Part shown: positions 33,920-43,805 of the stretch, piece after piece
How the letters are laid out: the number at the start of each line of letters is the position of its first letter
Numbering within the stretch: position 1 is the first letter of the stretch
Source: Mucilaginibacter sp. KACC 22063
GTDB taxonomy: Bacteria > Bacteroidota > Bacteroidia > Sphingobacteriales > Sphingobacteriaceae
Reading direction: 5' to 3'
Assembly: GCF_028736115.1 (NCBI RefSeq)
Contig: NZ_CP117877.1
Coordinates: 372,001 to 436,000 of the forward strand
Length of the DNA: 64,000 nucleotides
The notes under the pieces: generated by a model
The model's input: the letters and a program-made list of their open reading frames with translations, nothing else
Databases searched by the model: none
What the model was told of the DNA's origin: nothing
Position numbers and translations under genes: made by a program

Positions 33920-34497
33920 ATTTGCTAAGAAGACCTTTCGGTTGGGTTGCGCATCCTCAATTTGAGGAGGCAGTTCATCCATATAACTAAAATGTCCGGC
34001 TTCCTCATCCAAAAGCAGATTTATTTGGCCTTGCTTTTCAAATATTTGCTTCAACAGTAGCGCTTTGGAAGGCGGCGTAACTTTATCTTTAACACCGTTA
34101 CGCAGATAGATTTGCGTATCGACTGACTGTAATGCGCCTGGGTGCAAGAAAAAATCAACCGGTGGTGCCAAAAGGGCAAGCCGTTCAAATTTCCAGATTG
34201 AATTGGGACCGATGTGGTGCCCCAAATGCGTTAACGCTTTTCCTGCTGCAAGCGTGAGCAATAATGTACCCCCGATAGAGTGCCTATACCTGCGATTGTT
34301 TGATGCACATGTGCATACAGCCTCAAAACAATTTCAAGCCTCTCAATGCGTGCATCCAGTTCCTCTTTTGCGGGCGTTAAAGAGGTCAGTATTTCGAAAT
34401 GTGGGGCAATTATGGTGCATCCCTGCTGAGCTACAGCCCTCAATAGCGGAAGGTGCCGAACCGGGCTGCCACCACGCCCTGCTGCAAAAATAACCAA
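33884..34497 (-). pseudogene. Alpha/beta hydrolase, frameshifted
   Basis: Two minus-strand frames join into one roughly 204-aa alpha/beta hydrolase. The first (34497-34231) gives 'MVIFAAGRGGSPVRHLPLL', the second (34261-33884) 'LTLAAGKALTHLG...' and 'LARDIAQFV'. At about 34285 insertion of one C would restore GIGHSIGGTLLLTLAAGKA, including the GxSxG nucleophile elbow (GHSIG). One base is therefore missing at the active site: either a real inactivating deletion or a sequencing error. The substrate is unknown. Confidence 0.7.
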
Positions 34498-34798
34498 GCA
34501 TGATGGCAGGATGATTATCCCACTCCTTAAAGGGTTGATTATGTTAAAGTTATCAAGCGGAACTTAGCAAATGGTAACCGAATGGGTCTCATTTTGTTAG
34601 ACGTCATTTGATCGCATTTTCATCTTTAAAACACTTGTAACAGATAGTCAATGAACTCGTTATACAAATATAATGAATGTTTCCGAATTAATAAAGGCTA
34701 AATATTAACGTATTGTTCGCTTACCTTTAGGACGACGTTTTTGTAACTCCTTAACCTAAAGATAGATTGCTTGCATTAATTTACTACCTTCGTATCGA

Positions 34799-35113
34799 AT
34801 GAAATATTTAGCAGTTATATTCAGTATTTATTTTACCTTTTTGGCATTATTACCATGCCAAGACAGGGAAGATATGATTGCGAGTGTAACTCATGTCACT
34901 ATTAAAAAAAGTCATTCCGCTAATGATGAACGAGGGCAGGAAACTTGCCCGCCTTTTTGTACTTGTTCCTGCTGTTCTACAGCAAGGCACTTAACCACAA
35001 CCGCCACTGTCGTTGTGTTTACAAAATCCATTGTTCGTGATTACCCTGAATATGGCATTCCTGCCATTCAAAAACAGCCAATCAAGATCTGGCAGCCTCC
35101 TCAAATAGCTTAA
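34799..35113 (+). CDS. Secreted Cys-rich small protein (DUF6660-like) of metal efflux operon
   Basis: 104 aa with a hydrophobic signal (about 4-19), a short His/Asn segment and a dense CPPFCTCSCC cluster near 51-60. Small proteins of this kind sit upstream of CusA/CzcA-type pumps in Sphingobacteriaceae and may bind metal in the periplasm. It lies 75 bases before the pump gene. The 301-base gap upstream (34498-34798) holds no gene; it ends with TACCTTCG at 34785-34792, a seven-of-eight -7 element without a well-placed TTG. Confidence 0.7.
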   Translation: MKYLAVIFSIYFTFLALLPCQDREDMIASVTHVTIKKSHSANDERGQETCPPFCTCSCCSTARHLTTTATVVVFTKSIVRDYPEYGIPAIQKQPIKIWQPPQIA

Positions 35114-35188
35114 TACGTTTCCTTAAATTTTTTCGCCTGCAATCAACTGTGCACGGCTTTTCCGTATCGTATTCATTTATTACAAATT

Positions 35189-38100
35189 ATGTTTGACAAG
35201 ATTATCGCGTTCTCTATTCGGAACAAGGTAACTATCGGGATAATGACACTGGTATTATTGCTGGTGGGCATCTATTCAGCGTACAATCTTCCGGTTGACG
35301 CGCAACCTGATATTACCAATAACCAGGTACAGATCATTACACAAGCGCCAAGCCTTGGCGCGCAAGAGGTCGAGCAGTTCATTACTGCTCTCATTGAATT
35401 ATCCATGGCCAATATTGCCGGGATCATTGAAAAACGTTCCATATCCCGTTCAGGGATATCCGTTATTACCATCGTTTTTAAAGATAACGTAGACATTTAT
35501 TGGGCAAGACAACAGGTTAACGCTCAATTAAAGGAAGCTGAAAATAGTATTCCTGCCGGATTAGGTGAGCCGGGCTTGGCACCGATCACGACTGGCCTGG
35601 GCGAAATTTATCAATATGTGATCCATGCTAAAAAGGGTTACGAAAACAAGTACACTCCAACCGATTTACGTACCATTCAAGACTGGATCGTAAGAACGCA
35701 ACTATCCGGAACTGTTGGACTGGCAGAAGTAAGCGGTTGGGGCGGTTATGTTAAGCAATATGAAATTGCTTTAGATAATGATAAACTCAATTCGCTGGGC
35801 ATCACCATACCGCAGGTTTATGAAGCCCTACAAAAAAACAACGAAAACACGGGCGGCTCTTATATTGAACAGCAGCGTAATGCCTATTTTATCCGGGGCT
35901 TAGGCCAGGTGCAGAACCTTGACGACATCCGCCGCATCGTAGTGACCAGTTCCAAAGGCACTCCTATACTGGTAAGGGATATCGCCACCGTACAGTTTGG
36001 CAGCGCAACCCGTTACGGAGCAGTAACCCGTAACGGTGAAGGCGAGGTAGTAGCGGGCGTAGCCCTCATGCTCAAAGGTGAGAATTTCAGCGAGGTCATC
36101 CAAAACGTAAAAGACCGTATGGTACAAGTGCAAAAGTCCCTGCCTGAAGGCGTAGTGATCGAGCCGTTTATTGACCGGACAGAACTGGTTGGCCGTGCTA
36201 TAGGCACGGTTCAACGCAATCTATTGGAAGGGGCTTTGATAGTGATCTTTGTACTGGTGTTGCTTTTAGGGAACTTACGGGCAGGATTAGTTGTTGCTTC
36301 AGTTATTCCATTAGCGATGCTCTTCGCATTTTCCATGATGAAATTATTCGGTGTATCAGGTAACCTCATGAGTTTAGGTGCTATTGATTTCGGATTGATC
36401 GTGGACGGTGCTGTAATAATCGTAGAAAGCGTAGTACACCATATTACCACAGGCAGGTACCGACAAAAAGGTCTTGAAAAATTAACCTCCGAACAAATGG
36501 ATGTAGAGGTACGGGACAGCGCCAGCAAATTGATGAAGTCTGCCGCATTTGGTCAGATCATTATTTTGATCGTTTATTTACCCTTGTTGTCTTTAGTTGG
36601 TATTGAGGGCAAGATGTTCCGACCAATGGCTGAAACAGTCGCCTTCGCCATATTAGGTGCATTTATCCTTTCCCTTACTTATGTGCCAATGGCAAGTGCT
36701 TTATTTCTCAGCAAGAAGACAACTTACAAACGTAATATATCAGACCGCATTACTGAGTTTTTGCAACGCGTTTACCAACGTTCCTTAATTGCGGTGTTAA
36801 AAATAAAGGTCATCACCGTAATGGTAGTCTTCATTGTATTTGGCATTGCCATTTGGGCCTTTAGCCGCATGGGCGGGGAGTTTATTCCGACTTTGGATGA
36901 AGGTGATCTTACCGTAGAAATTTCCATGATGCAGGGAACTTCCCTAAGCGAAGTGGTCAAAACTTTCAGTAAAGCGGAGAAGCTTTTGAAGGAGCAATTC
37001 CCCGAGATCAAACAGGCGGTTACCCGTATCGGGAGTTCCGAAATCCCAACAGATCCGATGCCGATGGAAAAAGGCGATATGATGCTGGCCATGAAACCAA
37101 AAGGCGAATGGAAAACGGCATCTAATAAGGAAGAAATGATCGAGAAAATGGAGGGCGCTTTAGCTGCTATTCCCGGTATTAATGTCGAAATATCCCAACC
37201 CATGCAGATGCGTTTTAACGAATTGATGACGGGTATTCGTCAAGATGTAGCCATTAAAATTTATGGGGACGATCTCGATATCCTGGCTGTGCAGGCCGAA
37301 AAACTGGCGAAGCTCATAACACCTTTAAAGGGTGTAAGCGAACCATACATTGAAAAAGTGAGCGGTCTACCGCAGATACAGGTGGCTTACAATCGCGATA
37401 AAATGGCACAATACGGTTTAAATATTAGCGATGTAAACATGATACTGAAAACAGCATTTGCCGGAAGCGTGGCCGGTGTAGTTTTCGAGGGTGAGAAACG
37501 CTTTGATATGGTAGTACGGCTAAACCGTGACCTGCGTGAAAATATTTCAGGCGTCGAAAACTTATTAGTGCCGTTACCCTCGGGGAACAAAGTTCCGTTA
37601 AGCCAAGTGGCAGATATTTCTTTTAAGGATGCGCCTGCACAAGTTTCACGAGAAGATGGTAAAAGACGTATTTACGTAGGCTTCAATGTACAGGGTCGCG
37701 ATGTGGAAACAACCGTTAAGGAAATTCAAGGTAAACTCAATACTGCTTTAAAACTGCCATCGGGTTATTACCTGACCTACGGGGGCCAGTTTCAGAATCT
37801 GCAAGCTGCTAAAGCAAGGTTGCTGATCGCTGTACCTGCGGCCTTACTATTTATATTGGTATTACTATATGTGACTTTCCGGTCTATTAAGGAAAGCTTA
37901 TTGATCTTTACAGCGGTTCCCCTGGCTTCTATGGGTGGCGTAGCTGCGTTATTGCTGCGCGGAATGCCTTTCAGTATTTCTGCGGGTGTTGGTTTTATCG
38001 CGTTGTTCGGCGTAGCTGTTTTGAATGGTATCGTATTGATCGGTTATTTCAACCAGTTAAAGGAAGAAGGCATAAGCAATATTTATGATCGGGTACTCGA

Positions 38101-39565
38101 AGGCACAAAAACAAGGTTACGCCCGGTACTGATGACTGCTTCGGTTGCTTCTTTAGGTTTCCTGCCAATGGCGTTATCTTCAAGTGCTGGTGCTGAAGTA
38201 CAACGGCCTTTAGCTACAGTGGTGATCGGCGGTTTGATTACCGCGACCTTCTTAACTCTTTTTGTACTTCCGTGCCTCTACTTGTTATTCAACCGCAAGG
38301 AAGCGGAACAGGTCAAGGTATCTAAAGTACTCGTTGCTGTACTCGTGGTTTTCGGTTTAGGTATGTGCCATCAAACCACAGCGCAGGCACAGAACAAAAT
38401 GCCGCTTACTTTGGACAGTGCGATCAGTCAAGCTATCAGAAATAACCTGCAAATACGCTCGGCGGGATTAACGATTGAACAAGCCAGGGCATTACAAAAA
38501 TCCGGCACAGATATTCCTAAAACTGAATTAATGGTTACTCAAGACCCGACCAGCGGTGGCAATATGGATAATGCTATCGGAATTACCCAAACCATTGCCT
38601 GGCCCGGTGTTTATAAAAATCAGCGTAAATTGCTCAATCAGCAAATCTTATTGGCAGAACGTACAGGAAATCTAACGAAGGCTGAAATCACCCGGCAGGT
38701 ACGGAGCGCATATTATGCCTATTTACTGAACAGGGAAATCATACGCATACTTGAATATCAGGACAGCATTTATAAAGGCTTTGTTAAAAAGGCAGAGATC
38801 AGGTTTAAGACTGGCGAAACTTCCAATCTGGAACTAATCAGTGCAAAGAATAAATACCAGGAAATCGTTACCCTGAAAATTGGTGCGGAGGCGGACTTGC
38901 GGAGCAATGAACTGGTGCTAAAGCAGCTTTTAAATACATCTGAACCCATATCAATTCCTAAAAGTAAGCTACCGATTTTATTGTTCAACCCCACAGATTC
39001 GATCAATGTCATTCATAATCCGCAAGTAAATGTTGACCTGCAAAATATTGAGGTGGCCAATGCACGGATAGCTTTGGAAAAATCAAAAGGCTTACCCGAT
39101 CTTACTTTGGGTTATAACCAACAGTTGGTGATCTCCGGTTTTAACCCCGCTAATATTGACCGTGGTTATTCACCAGGTACGCGCATAGCCGGGATACAGG
39201 TAGGGGTGGCTTTGCCACTATTTAATGGAGCTAACCGTGCAAGGGTAAAATCTGAACTGTTGTCGGCACAAGTAGCTCAAACCAATTACCAGCAAACCCA
39301 GTCACAGGTACGCCTGCAATTTGAGCAGGAGATGCAGCAATATCTCAAATTCAGGCAGTCGGTAGATTATTATTTAAGCGATGGATTGAAACAGGCCGAT
39401 GAGCAATTACGGATCGCGCAGGTATCATTCAATCTCGGCGAGATAGGCTACATCGAATACATCCAAAATATGTCAGCAACGGTTCAGGTAAAATTAGCTT
39501 ACATCGAAGCGGTGAGCCGTTTAAATCAATCAGCGATACAGATACAATTTATTAAAGGAGAATAA
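35189..39565 (+). CDS. CusA/CzcA-type RND metal efflux pump fused to a TolC-type outer-membrane factor
   Basis: 1458 aa. Residues 1-1045 are a heavy-metal RND transporter: TM1 near 13-30, pore/porter domains and the TM4 proton-relay motif A398-I-D400-F-G-L-I-V-D406-G, followed by a second half with 'TFRSIKESLLIFTAVPLA'. After the last TM (about 1040) a signal-like hydrophobic stretch ends in AQAQ, and residues from about 1068 form an outer-membrane factor ('PLTLDSAISQAIRNNLQIRSA...', coiled repeats). This CusA-OMF fusion is known in Bacteroidetes. Metal specificity (Cu/Ag or Zn/Co/Cd) is not readable here. The adaptor gene follows 2 bases later. Confidence 0.93.
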   Translation: MFDKIIAFSIRNKVTIGIMTLVLLLVGIYSAYNLPVDAQPDITNNQVQIITQAPSLGAQEVEQFITALIELSMANIAGIIEKRSISRSGISVITIVFKDNVDIYWARQQVNAQLKEAENSIPAGLGEPGLAPITTGLGEIYQYVIHAKKGYENKYTPTDLRTIQDWIVRTQLSGTVGLAEVSGWGGYVKQYEIALDNDKLNSLGITIPQVYEALQKNNENTGGSYIEQQRNAYFIRGLGQVQNLDDIRRIVVTSSKGTPILVRDIATVQFGSATRYGAVTRNGEGEVVAGVALMLKGENFSEVIQNVKDRMVQVQKSLPEGVVIEPFIDRTELVGRAIGTVQRNLLEGALIVIFVLVLLLGNLRAGLVVASVIPLAMLFAFSMMKLFGVSGNLMSLGAIDFGLIVDGAVIIVESVVHHITTGRYRQKGLEKLTSEQMDVEVRDSASKLMKSAAFGQIIILIVYLPLLSLVGIEGKMFRPMAETVAFAILGAFILSLTYVPMASALFLSKKTTYKRNISDRITEFLQRVYQRSLIAVLKIKVITVMVVFIVFGIAIWAFSRMGGEFIPTLDEGDLTVEISMMQGTSLSEVVKTFSKAEKLLKEQFPEIKQAVTRIGSSEIPTDPMPMEKGDMMLAMKPKGEWKTASNKEEMIEKMEGALAAIPGINVEISQPMQMRFNELMTGIRQDVAIKIYGDDLDILAVQAEKLAKLITPLKGVSEPYIEKVSGLPQIQVAYNRDKMAQYGLNISDVNMILKTAFAGSVAGVVFEGEKRFDMVVRLNRDLRENISGVENLLVPLPSGNKVPLSQVADISFKDAPAQVSREDGKRRIYVGFNVQGRDVETTVKEIQGKLNTALKLPSGYYLTYGGQFQNLQAAKARLLIAVPAALLFILVLLYVTFRSIKESLLIFTAVPLASMGGVAALLLRGMPFSISAGVGFIALFGVAVLNGIVLIGYFNQLKEEGISNIYDRVLEGTKTRLRPVLMTASVASLGFLPMALSSSAGAEVQRPLATVVIGGLITATFLTLFVLPCLYLLFNRKEAEQVKVSKVLVAVLVVFGLGMCHQTTAQAQNKMPLTLDSAISQAIRNNLQIRSAGLTIEQARALQKSGTDIPKTELMVTQDPTSGGNMDNAIGITQTIAWPGVYKNQRKLLNQQILLAERTGNLTKAEITRQVRSAYYAYLLNREIIRILEYQDSIYKGFVKKAEIRFKTGETSNLELISAKNKYQEIVTLKIGAEADLRSNELVLKQLLNTSEPISIPKSKLPILLFNPTDSINVIHNPQVNVDLQNIEVANARIALEKSKGLPDLTLGYNQQLVISGFNPANIDRGYSPGTRIAGIQVGVALPLFNGANRARVKSELLSAQVAQTNYQQTQSQVRLQFEQEMQQYLKFRQSVDYYLSDGLKQADEQLRIAQVSFNLGEIGYIEYIQNMSATVQVKLAYIEAVSRLNQSAIQIQFIKGE

Positions 39566-39567
39566 TC

Positions 39568-40770
39568 ATGAATATTAAAAAATATAAGATCATCAGTGTC
39601 ATCTTATGCTTAGCAGTGGCGCTAGCCTCCTGTTCGGAAAATTCCGGCAAAAAGGAAAATGGTAGCAAAGAAAAGGCAGGTACAGAAGAAGCAAAAAAAG
39701 AGAAGGTTGAAGGTTTGGAACTTTCACAGGAACAAATGCGAACCGTCGGTATTGTTACCGGACCTATTGCGCAAAAGAACCTGGATTCGGTAATCAAAGC
39801 CAACGGGCAATTAGCTGTACCGCCACAAAACAAGGCAGATGTCAGTATACTTTCAGGTGGTATAATTGACCATATCAGCGTTATAGAAGGGCAGCAGGTA
39901 AAACGCGGGCAGTTATTGGCGACCATAAGAAACCAGGATCTGATCAAAATACAGCAGGATTATTTAACCGCAAAAAACAATTTTACTTATGTGCAGGCTG
40001 AATATACCAGGCAGAAGCAATTGCAGGAAGCCGGTGCCGGAACAGGCAGATCATTCCAATCGGCAGAAGCTACTTATAATGCCGAGCGCTCCCGTATTAC
40101 CGCTTATGAAAGCCAGTTAAGTCAGTTAGGTATATCACCAGCCAGAATTGCGAACGGTAAAATTGTTTCGCAATTTCCGGTGCTTTCACCGATCGGCGGT
40201 ACGGTTGGACAGGTCACTGCCAATACCGGCGCGTTCGTTCAGCCCGGCACTTCTATTATGGAAGTGGTGGATAACTCTAAGATACATTGTGATCTCACCG
40301 TTTTTGAAAAAGACCTGATGCATGTTAAAGTAGGTCAAAAGGTAAACTTCCAGTTAACAAACCAGGAAAACCAGGTGATCACCGGCACGATCAACGGTAT
40401 CAATAAATCATTTGAAAATGAAAGCAAAGGAGTTACCGTTCACGCGGTGATCAATAACAAAGAACAAAAGAACCTTATTCCCGGTATGTATGTAACAGCG
40501 CTGATCAGCACGGGCAGCAGGTTAACATCTGCCGTTCCTGTAGATGCTGTGGTCAGGTCGGAAGGCAACCAGTTCATTTTTATAGTTATCCCCGGAGAAA
40601 ATAAAAACAATACGGTAAAATTCAAAAAAGCCGAAGTATCTACAGGGGTAACGGAATTAGGATATATACAGATCAAACCTCTTAATATACTGCCAGCATC
40701 AACGATTGTGGCATTGAAAGGGGCATTTTATTTACAATCTAAGGCTGCTGGTGGCGCTGAAGAAGAATAA
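39568..40770 (+). CDS. RND efflux periplasmic adaptor (CusB/CzcB-like)
   Basis: 400 aa lipoprotein: the lipobox 'VALASCS' puts Cys at about 22, followed by a Lys/Glu-rich linker. Then barrel-sandwich ('VSILSGGIIDHISVIEGQQVKRGQLLATI'), alpha-hairpin (about 130-190) and beta-barrel domains. It bridges the RND pump and the OMF half encoded by the preceding gene. Operonic, 2 bases downstream of the pump. Confidence 0.92.
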   Translation: MNIKKYKIISVILCLAVALASCSENSGKKENGSKEKAGTEEAKKEKVEGLELSQEQMRTVGIVTGPIAQKNLDSVIKANGQLAVPPQNKADVSILSGGIIDHISVIEGQQVKRGQLLATIRNQDLIKIQQDYLTAKNNFTYVQAEYTRQKQLQEAGAGTGRSFQSAEATYNAERSRITAYESQLSQLGISPARIANGKIVSQFPVLSPIGGTVGQVTANTGAFVQPGTSIMEVVDNSKIHCDLTVFEKDLMHVKVGQKVNFQLTNQENQVITGTINGINKSFENESKGVTVHAVINNKEQKNLIPGMYVTALISTGSRLTSAVPVDAVVRSEGNQFIFIVIPGENKNNTVKFKKAEVSTGVTELGYIQIKPLNILPASTIVALKGAFYLQSKAAGGAEEE

Positions 40771-40780
40771 CAAAACCAAC

Positions 40781-40933
40781 ATGAAAAAGCAAGTACAACA
40801 TAAGGCAGATAAAAAAAAGCCACAGATCGACATTTCGACCGCTAAAGATAAAGAGGAAAAACACGGTCATGAACATGAGGGCGGTGAAGCTGGCCATGAT
40901 CATGAGCATGGCGGAATCTTACAACGGAAATAG
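40781..40933 (+). pseudogene. His-rich short ORF, likely truncated start of a metal P-type ATPase
   Basis: 50 aa from ATG 40781, 10 bases after the adaptor gene. 'KHGHEHEGGEAGHDHEHGG' is a metal-binding His-rich stretch as found at the N-terminus of zinc/cadmium/copper P1B-ATPases, which usually follow this pump operon in related genomes (from memory). Coding stops after ILQRK, and no ATPase body follows. A deletion is the simplest explanation; a free small metal-binding protein is the alternative. Confidence 0.5.
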
Positions 40934-40972
40934 CTATGCAAAACCTTTCTTTTAGAAATTGACAAAAAAACA

Positions 40973-41386
40973 TCATTTTTCGATAATATGAATGGTAGAA
41001 TCAATAATATGGTGTTTCTTAATGTAACTGATTTTGTTTTTATTCTTAATATAAATATTTTTGATATCTATAGACTGCGTTGCGATAACTCCATTTTGAT
41101 TATTGTTGACTGAAGTTTTAACAACTATAAATGTATCCGTCATCAATACCATTTCCCGTTCGGTTTCGTCAAGCATTTGCTTTATTTGCTTTTTACTCTT
41201 CTTAGCCCAATCCCCATTAGCCACCTTAAGGGAGTCCGGATCAACGTCTTGGGTAAATGTTACTTTTTCATGGTATCTGACTGCCAGTTTTTGTAGATGT
41301 TTCCTATAATAAGCTATTTTCCCTTTAACAGACATGCAAGAGCTTATCCCTAAAACAAAAATTAAAAGTAAGCCGACGTACTTCAT
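40973..41386 (-). CDS. Hypothetical lipoprotein
   Basis: 137 aa. Lipobox 'LGISSC' with Cys17. The mature part is basic and helical in the middle ('KKSKKQIKQMLDETEREMV'). No recognised family. It lies convergent to the efflux operon and 32 bases downstream of another lipoprotein gene on the same strand. Confidence 0.65.
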   Translation of the reverse strand: MKYVGLLLIFVLGISSCMSVKGKIAYYRKHLQKLAVRYHEKVTFTQDVDPDSLKVANGDWAKKSKKQIKQMLDETEREMVLMTDTFIVVKTSVNNNQNGVIATQSIDIKNIYIKNKNKISYIKKHHIIDSTIHIIEK

Positions 41387-41418
41387 CTGATAATATTCAA
41401 ATCGCTTTGTATAAAAGT

Positions 41419-42171
41419 TTAATTAGGATAAATCCAGGGGAATGTTGAACTCCATACCTGCGTATTTAATGTCAACACATTGGACGTGGATGAAACGACT
41501 ATGGATTGATTTCCGACCGATATCTTTGTCTTTGTTAATGATACCTGACCTGAATAGCTCAAACTTGCTGTTTGTGCGTTATTGGTAAGCGCACTTGCCG
41601 TATTTAAAGGCGTATAGCTGAAATTATAAGTATAATAATAAAAGGGACCACCAGGTTCGGAATACGTACCATTGGTGGGTATTGACCTTTGATCTCCAAT
41701 TGCTGAAATGACGTTTACCCGGCTTATTTTGCTGTAATACTGAAATGTCGCAACATAACTTACATTGTAATACCCCAGCTCGCTGGAACCCACTTGTTGT
41801 TTAGTCGTCCATATGTAAGAACCATAGCCTGTGGTCGCATCATCATCATTGGTCTTCAACGTCGAGTTGGTTTTTAATGACTCGGTAGAGACCTTTTTAA
41901 TTGTGGTTGAAAGCGTGTTTGGCACAACATGAATCCCTTTTGCTAAAGACGAGAACATAGCCAGGGAATCATCCAGCGCTTTCAATTCATTTTCCGTAAG
42001 CACATCATTGTTAGCACCGCTTTTAGATATGATTTTTAAATTGGGATATTTTGCAATCAACTGTTCTAATTGCAAGTCTGCCGTGGCTTTCAATCTAGTG
42101 TCATTGTCTTTTTTACAAGCAGAAAAAATAAAGGCAACAATGGCAATAATCAATAATGGATTTTTTTTCAT
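41419..42171 (-). CDS. Hypothetical lipoprotein, paralogue of the broken gene at 56385
   Basis: 250 aa. Lipobox 'IFSAC' with Cys19. A helical segment (about 30-75, 'QLIAKYPNLKII', 'LKALDDSLAMFSSL') precedes a Ser/Thr/Tyr-rich strand domain ending 'WSSTFPWIYPN'. The gene at 56385-57156 shares N-terminal helix motifs ('LEQLMAKYPNLKLL', 'ALKSLDDSLSKFSELLKG'), 'SSQLGYF' and the ending 'SASFPLIYPTLP', so the two are a dispersed family within 15 kb. Function unknown, probably exposed in the periplasm or at the surface. Confidence 0.7.
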   Translation of the reverse strand: MKKNPLLIIAIVAFIFSACKKDNDTRLKATADLQLEQLIAKYPNLKIISKSGANNDVLTENELKALDDSLAMFSSLAKGIHVVPNTLSTTIKKVSTESLKTNSTLKTNDDDATTGYGSYIWTTKQQVGSSELGYYNVSYVATFQYYSKISRVNVISAIGDQRSIPTNGTYSEPGGPFYYYTYNFSYTPLNTASALTNNAQTASLSYSGQVSLTKTKISVGNQSIVVSSTSNVLTLNTQVWSSTFPWIYPN

Positions 42172-42783
42172 GTGTTAAAGTTTGTTAAACAAATTTAACT
42201 ACAAAATCAATATCGCTTTTTATGATATTATCTGATATCGGGCATATATTGATTAAGTATTTAAAATTGACCTTTTTGAGATTACTTCCAAACACCCGTT
42301 TCAATTAATGCCTTACCAGTAAAATCTTGGGAGAAGCAACTATGCCAATTGAGTGACCGATTCCCTTATAATTATATAACACCAGCTCAAAGAATTCATC
42401 GTCTTTTATCAACTTGATTTTCACCGCATCAACCTAAGCTCGGAAACTGAAGTTATTAAGAGCTTTAATCAGCTGGACGAACTGGGAAAATACATTATCG
42501 TTAATTCACGGGTTGACGGGGGAAAACCTCGAAATTTTTTAACAAGCCTGCAATAGCCGAAAAAGCGACGGATTAAAGCTAGTTGATAACTGTTATTGAA
42601 TGACGGTGGTCAATCAACTCAGAATTCTTTATGAAAGTCGAAGCTGATTCAATGAGTATGATAACAGGACATTATTAACTGGCAAGTGATGCTGTTACTA
42701 AAGGGAGATTAAATTTATGAAATTTATATTTTTTAAAATTAAAATCTTTTTAACTTTAAATATATTTTAATAAAAAGACTTTA
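42172..42783. other. Intergenic region with a gene crumb
   Basis: No intact gene. Around 42436-42558 a plus-strand stretch reads 'LSSETEVIKSFNQLDELGKY' and continues to TAG, which looks like the tail of a lost protein. The rest is AT-rich and leads into the TPP riboswitch. Confidence 0.4.
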
Positions 42784-42895
42784 GGGGTGTCCTTAATTGG
42801 ACTGAGATTATACCCTTTGAACCTGATCCAGGTAATGCTGGCGAAGGGAAAAGTGATAACTGATATAGTTATATTTCTTTTCTAAGGGACACCCT
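42784..42895 (+). ncRNA. TPP (THI-box) riboswitch
   Basis: Contains the THI-box core in order: CTGAGAT, TACCC, TGAACCTGATC, GGTAATGC and GCGAAGGGAA (about 42811-42850). Long-range pairing of GGGTGTCC (42785-42792) with GGACACCC (42887-42894) forms the closing P1 helix. The segment between the core and the right arm is AT-rich. It binds thiamine pyrophosphate and should repress downstream thiamine genes. The next sequence is a decayed peptidase, not a thi gene; a ThiD-like ORF begins 910 bases later. Confidence 0.9.
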
Positions 42896-43029
42896 TGAAG
42901 CTTTCATCATCTAAGAAATGCTTCATTTGCGAACAACTCTTAACGTGGTCCATTACATGGGGATTTTTAAATGGAATTTCCTTTGCAGGGTTAAAGCTGC
43001 TGATGATAGCTGATACTTTTATAAATCTC

Positions 43030-43333
43030 CAATTCTAATTGAGAACTATAATCGCTATCATATCATTTACCATGACCGGAATTCCATTTCCTTAGCGGAA
43101 GCTTTGACGATGGGTATTCATTCCATGCCAAACGGCTATTTTATTGGTAAAACGACCTGGGGTGCTGCGGGGCCCGATTGCAGAACATTCGATATTAACG
43201 ATGGCCGTTTGCTGTAGGGGCAGTCATGAAGGTACAAACCTCTTTTGCGGCTTTTAAATACATAGATAACAAAAGATATGAAGGTGAAGGGTTTCCTCCG
43301 GATCTGATGGTGCCTTTCAACCCAATGCCTTAA
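43030..43333 (+). pseudogene. S41-family peptidase C-terminal remnant
   Basis: Plus-strand pieces 'HDRNSISLAEALTMGIHSMP', 'NGYFIGKTTWGAAGP', then after TAG and a frame change 'VQTSFAAFKYIDN...YEGEGFPPDLMVPFN' match the C-terminal part of S41 (C-terminal-processing-like) peptidases, including the S-x-A-E region with the catalytic Ser. There is no N-terminal part and at least one stop. It lies directly downstream of the TPP riboswitch. Confidence 0.65.
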
Positions 43334-43393
43334 ACAATGGTTACGACGCGTAGCTGGATGCTGCTATTAAACACTTAAATAATTAAAACAACT

Positions 43394-43729
43394 ATGAAAA
43401 TGAAAATCTTATTCCCGGTCTTATTAGCGATTCTGTTTGTCAATCACGCCAGTGCACAAAATCAAACCAAGCGGTATTGTGAGCTTTTTGTACACTATAC
43501 AAATACCAATGCAAATCAGTCACCATTTCCTGTGGAAATAAAATTAAGCTATGGCATTGACAATCAACCTGCAACCCAGGATACAATAACAATACGTAAA
43601 ATAAAAAAAGTTGAAAACTATAAGACAATTAGCGATGGCCTGGACTATATGAACAGTTTAGGCTGGCAGGTTGAAAGCCTGGTTAATGTTGGAAATGTCA
43701 TCAGAATTTTTTTGAGTACGAAGTTATAG
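43394..43729 (+). CDS. Small secreted hypothetical protein
   Basis: 111 aa with a clear signal peptide (cleavage after ASAQ, about 22). The mature part is strand-rich ('EIKLSYGIDNQPATQDTITI'). No family recognised. It sits between the peptidase remnant and the ThiD-like gene. Confidence 0.6.
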   Translation: MKMKILFPVLLAILFVNHASAQNQTKRYCELFVHYTNTNANQSPFPVEIKLSYGIDNQPATQDTITIRKIKKVENYKTISDGLDYMNSLGWQVESLVNVGNVIRIFLSTKL

Positions 43730-43805
43730 TATTTAAGATTTACAGAAGCAAACAACTTTACCGTTCAGTCTCACAGTTCAGTAAAAGCTAAATTTAACTG
43801 CCTCA

